Of a stretch of 64,000 nucleotides of DNA, positions 63,009 to 64,000 are shown piece by piece. Every line of letters starts with the position of its first letter. The stretch's first letter is position 1. Under the pieces are notes generated by a model, which had not been told where the DNA came from, searched no databases, and saw nothing but the letters and a program-made list of their open reading frames with translations. The stretch comes from DASWTL01 sp035575925 (lineage in GTDB: Bacteria; Bacteroidota; Bacteroidia; Sphingobacteriales; Sphingobacteriaceae), in the NCBI GenBank assembly GCA_035575925.1, contig DATLXK010000052.1:16306-80305 (forward strand), read 5' to 3'. The position numbers and the translations under genes were made by a program.

Positions 63009-63866
63009 ATGGTCTATTACAAGCTTATTTTAGATACCAAAAGATTAAAAGATAGTGGTATTTACACAATCGTAGTAAGAATTACATACAATAAGAATAA
63101 TACAACACTTAGTACCGGGGTACGAATTAAGGAAGAATATTGGGACGCTACTTCCCAACTTGTTGTAAAATCCCACCCTCAGTTCCAGATCCTCAATCAG
63201 GCTATTTCAGAGAATTATCTTAAAATTCAGAAGGCTATTCATCAGTTACAAGACTCACATGAGTTCTCGTTTGAAGCACTAAAAGACAAATTGCAGGATA
63301 AGCCTAAAGCAAAACCTGTAATCATAGGATTTATTGAATTTACCCAATCATTAATAGCTGAGATGATGCAATTAAAGCAAACCGGGAATGCAATGATATA
63401 TCAAACAGCTGTAAACAGGCTTGTTAGGTTTTGTAGTAGAAATATTAATTTCTTAGAGATAGATTACACCCTCCTGAATGGGTTTAAGCATAATCTGATG
63501 TTGGATGGGGTAAGCACCAATACCATTAGCAATTATTTCAGAACAATCAGAGCGATTTATAACAAAGCTATTAAAGCTAAAATAGTGGATAGGAACTTTT
63601 ACCCATTCTATGATATCAAAATAAAGCAGGTAAGAACCGTTAAAAGATCAATTACAGAAGATGATCTTAAAAAAATTTGTGCGATGGGGCTTGAACAGAA
63701 CTCACCGTCCTTTCATGCTAGGAACTACTTTCTACTTAGTTTTTCACTAATTGGAATATCATTCACTGATCTTGCTTATCTGAAAACCGAAAATATTGTA
63801 AAAGATCGTATCGTGTTTTTTAGAAGAAAAACTCATAAGCAGTATAATATTAAACTAACAACCTGA
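63009..63866 (+). CDS. Truncated phage-type tyrosine integrase
   Basis: 285 residues from MVYYKLILDTKR (63009). N-terminal arm-binding and SAM-like domains (FIEFTQSLIAEMMQLKQTG; TISNYFRTIRAIYNKAIKAK) and the start of the catalytic domain (NYFLLSFSLIGISFTDLAYL). The frame stops at KLTT before the HxxR and Tyr motifs; full members are about 400 residues. The first catalytic Arg is not visible where most relatives have it (Ile in SLIGISF). It is adjacent to tRNA-Val, a typical attachment site, and cut by the IS at the window end. Confidence 0.85.
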   Translation: MVYYKLILDTKRLKDSGIYTIVVRITYNKNNTTLSTGVRIKEEYWDATSQLVVKSHPQFQILNQAISENYLKIQKAIHQLQDSHEFSFEALKDKLQDKPKAKPVIIGFIEFTQSLIAEMMQLKQTGNAMIYQTAVNRLVRFCSRNINFLEIDYTLLNGFKHNLMLDGVSTNTISNYFRTIRAIYNKAIKAKIVDRNFYPFYDIKIKQVRTVKRSITEDDLKKICAMGLEQNSPSFHARNYFLLSFSLIGISFTDLAYLKTENIVKDRIVFFRRKTHKQYNIKLTT

Positions 63867-63873
63867 GTTCGAT

Positions 63874-64000
63874 TTAAAACAGGGCAATTTGTATTGAGGA
63901 ATCAGTATCATATTTGATGGCCGGTTTTTTAGGAAAGAAGCTGTATGCAATCAATCCGGAAAGTAGATTGGTGATAAAGTTTCCCATTGATCGGTGTCTG
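63874..64000 (-). mobile_element. 3' end of an IS982-like transposase (continues past window)
   Basis: On minus, 41 codons plus TAA read RHRSMGNFITNLLSGLIAY and FFPKKPAIKYD, the tail of IS982-family transposases. The IS boundary appears to lie near 63855-63873, just where integrase similarity ends. The rest of the element is outside the window. Confidence 0.6.

Overview
The window looks like chromosome from a Bacteroidetes bacterium, most likely family Sphingobacteriaceae (Pedobacter/Mucilaginibacter-like). The signs are Bacteroidetes-type promoters (TTTG, about 19 nt, TAnnTTTG), no clear Shine-Dalgarno sites, a short NuoG without a molybdopterin domain, an ExbB-ExbD-ExbD-TonB cluster ending in a PstS-like protein and a TPR protein, LytS/LytTR regulators, BshA, a DUF4838 protein and roughly 40% GC. 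Almost all genes are housekeeping.

Layout. 1-10130 (minus): complex I operon nuoA to nuoL in the order A-B-C-D-E-F-G-H-I-J-K-L, with nuoL cut by the window edge. 10199-16000 (minus): energy-transduction cluster exbB-exbD-exbD-tonB-small membrane protein-PstS-like-TPR. 16274-18943 (minus): SUI1/YciH factor, choice-of-anchor-L/OmpA protein, lipid kinase. 19001-21847 (plus): metK behind a SAM-II-like riboswitch, NUDIX hydrolase, acyltransferase. 21857-27383 (minus): LytTR regulator and LytS kinase, cyclotransferase, YraN, DnaG, with a small membrane ORF on plus at 23806. 27799-31903: DUF4838 protein, tRNA-Glu, receiver protein, and a tRNA-fMet locus duplicated around a GIY-YIG gene. 32011-37806: era, der, small lipoprotein, CtpA-like protease, murQ, unknown gene. 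37855-43250 (plus): SAM-I riboswitch, metH, an S23-type four-helix gene, metF. 43247-62643: bshA, beta-lactamase-fold protein, mutL, two rhomboids, EEP protein, cysS, moxR, surA, rdgB, an OstA-like gene, tilS, 2OG oxygenase, glutathione peroxidase. 62675-64000: tRNA-Val with a broken copy, a truncated integrase and the end of an IS.

Linked functions: metK, metH and metF make and recycle methionine and SAM. Two structurally unrelated SAM riboswitch classes appear to control them, SAM-II-like for metK and SAM-I for metH-metF.

The most unusual material is repeat-based. (1) A family of inverted arrays of degenerate 7-bp units occurs at four or five sites: between nuoI and nuoH, in the metH leader, in frame inside metH, flanking the four-helix (S23-like) gene between metH and metF, and perhaps between era and der. 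(2) A 346-bp unit restores a complete initiator tRNA gene, carries a GIY-YIG endonuclease gene and leaves the displaced 3' half of the old tRNA behind. (3) Short GC-rich palindromes sit in hairpin positions of two decayed tRNA copies and of the SAM-II-like aptamer. All functional statements come from reading the sequence; no database search was run.
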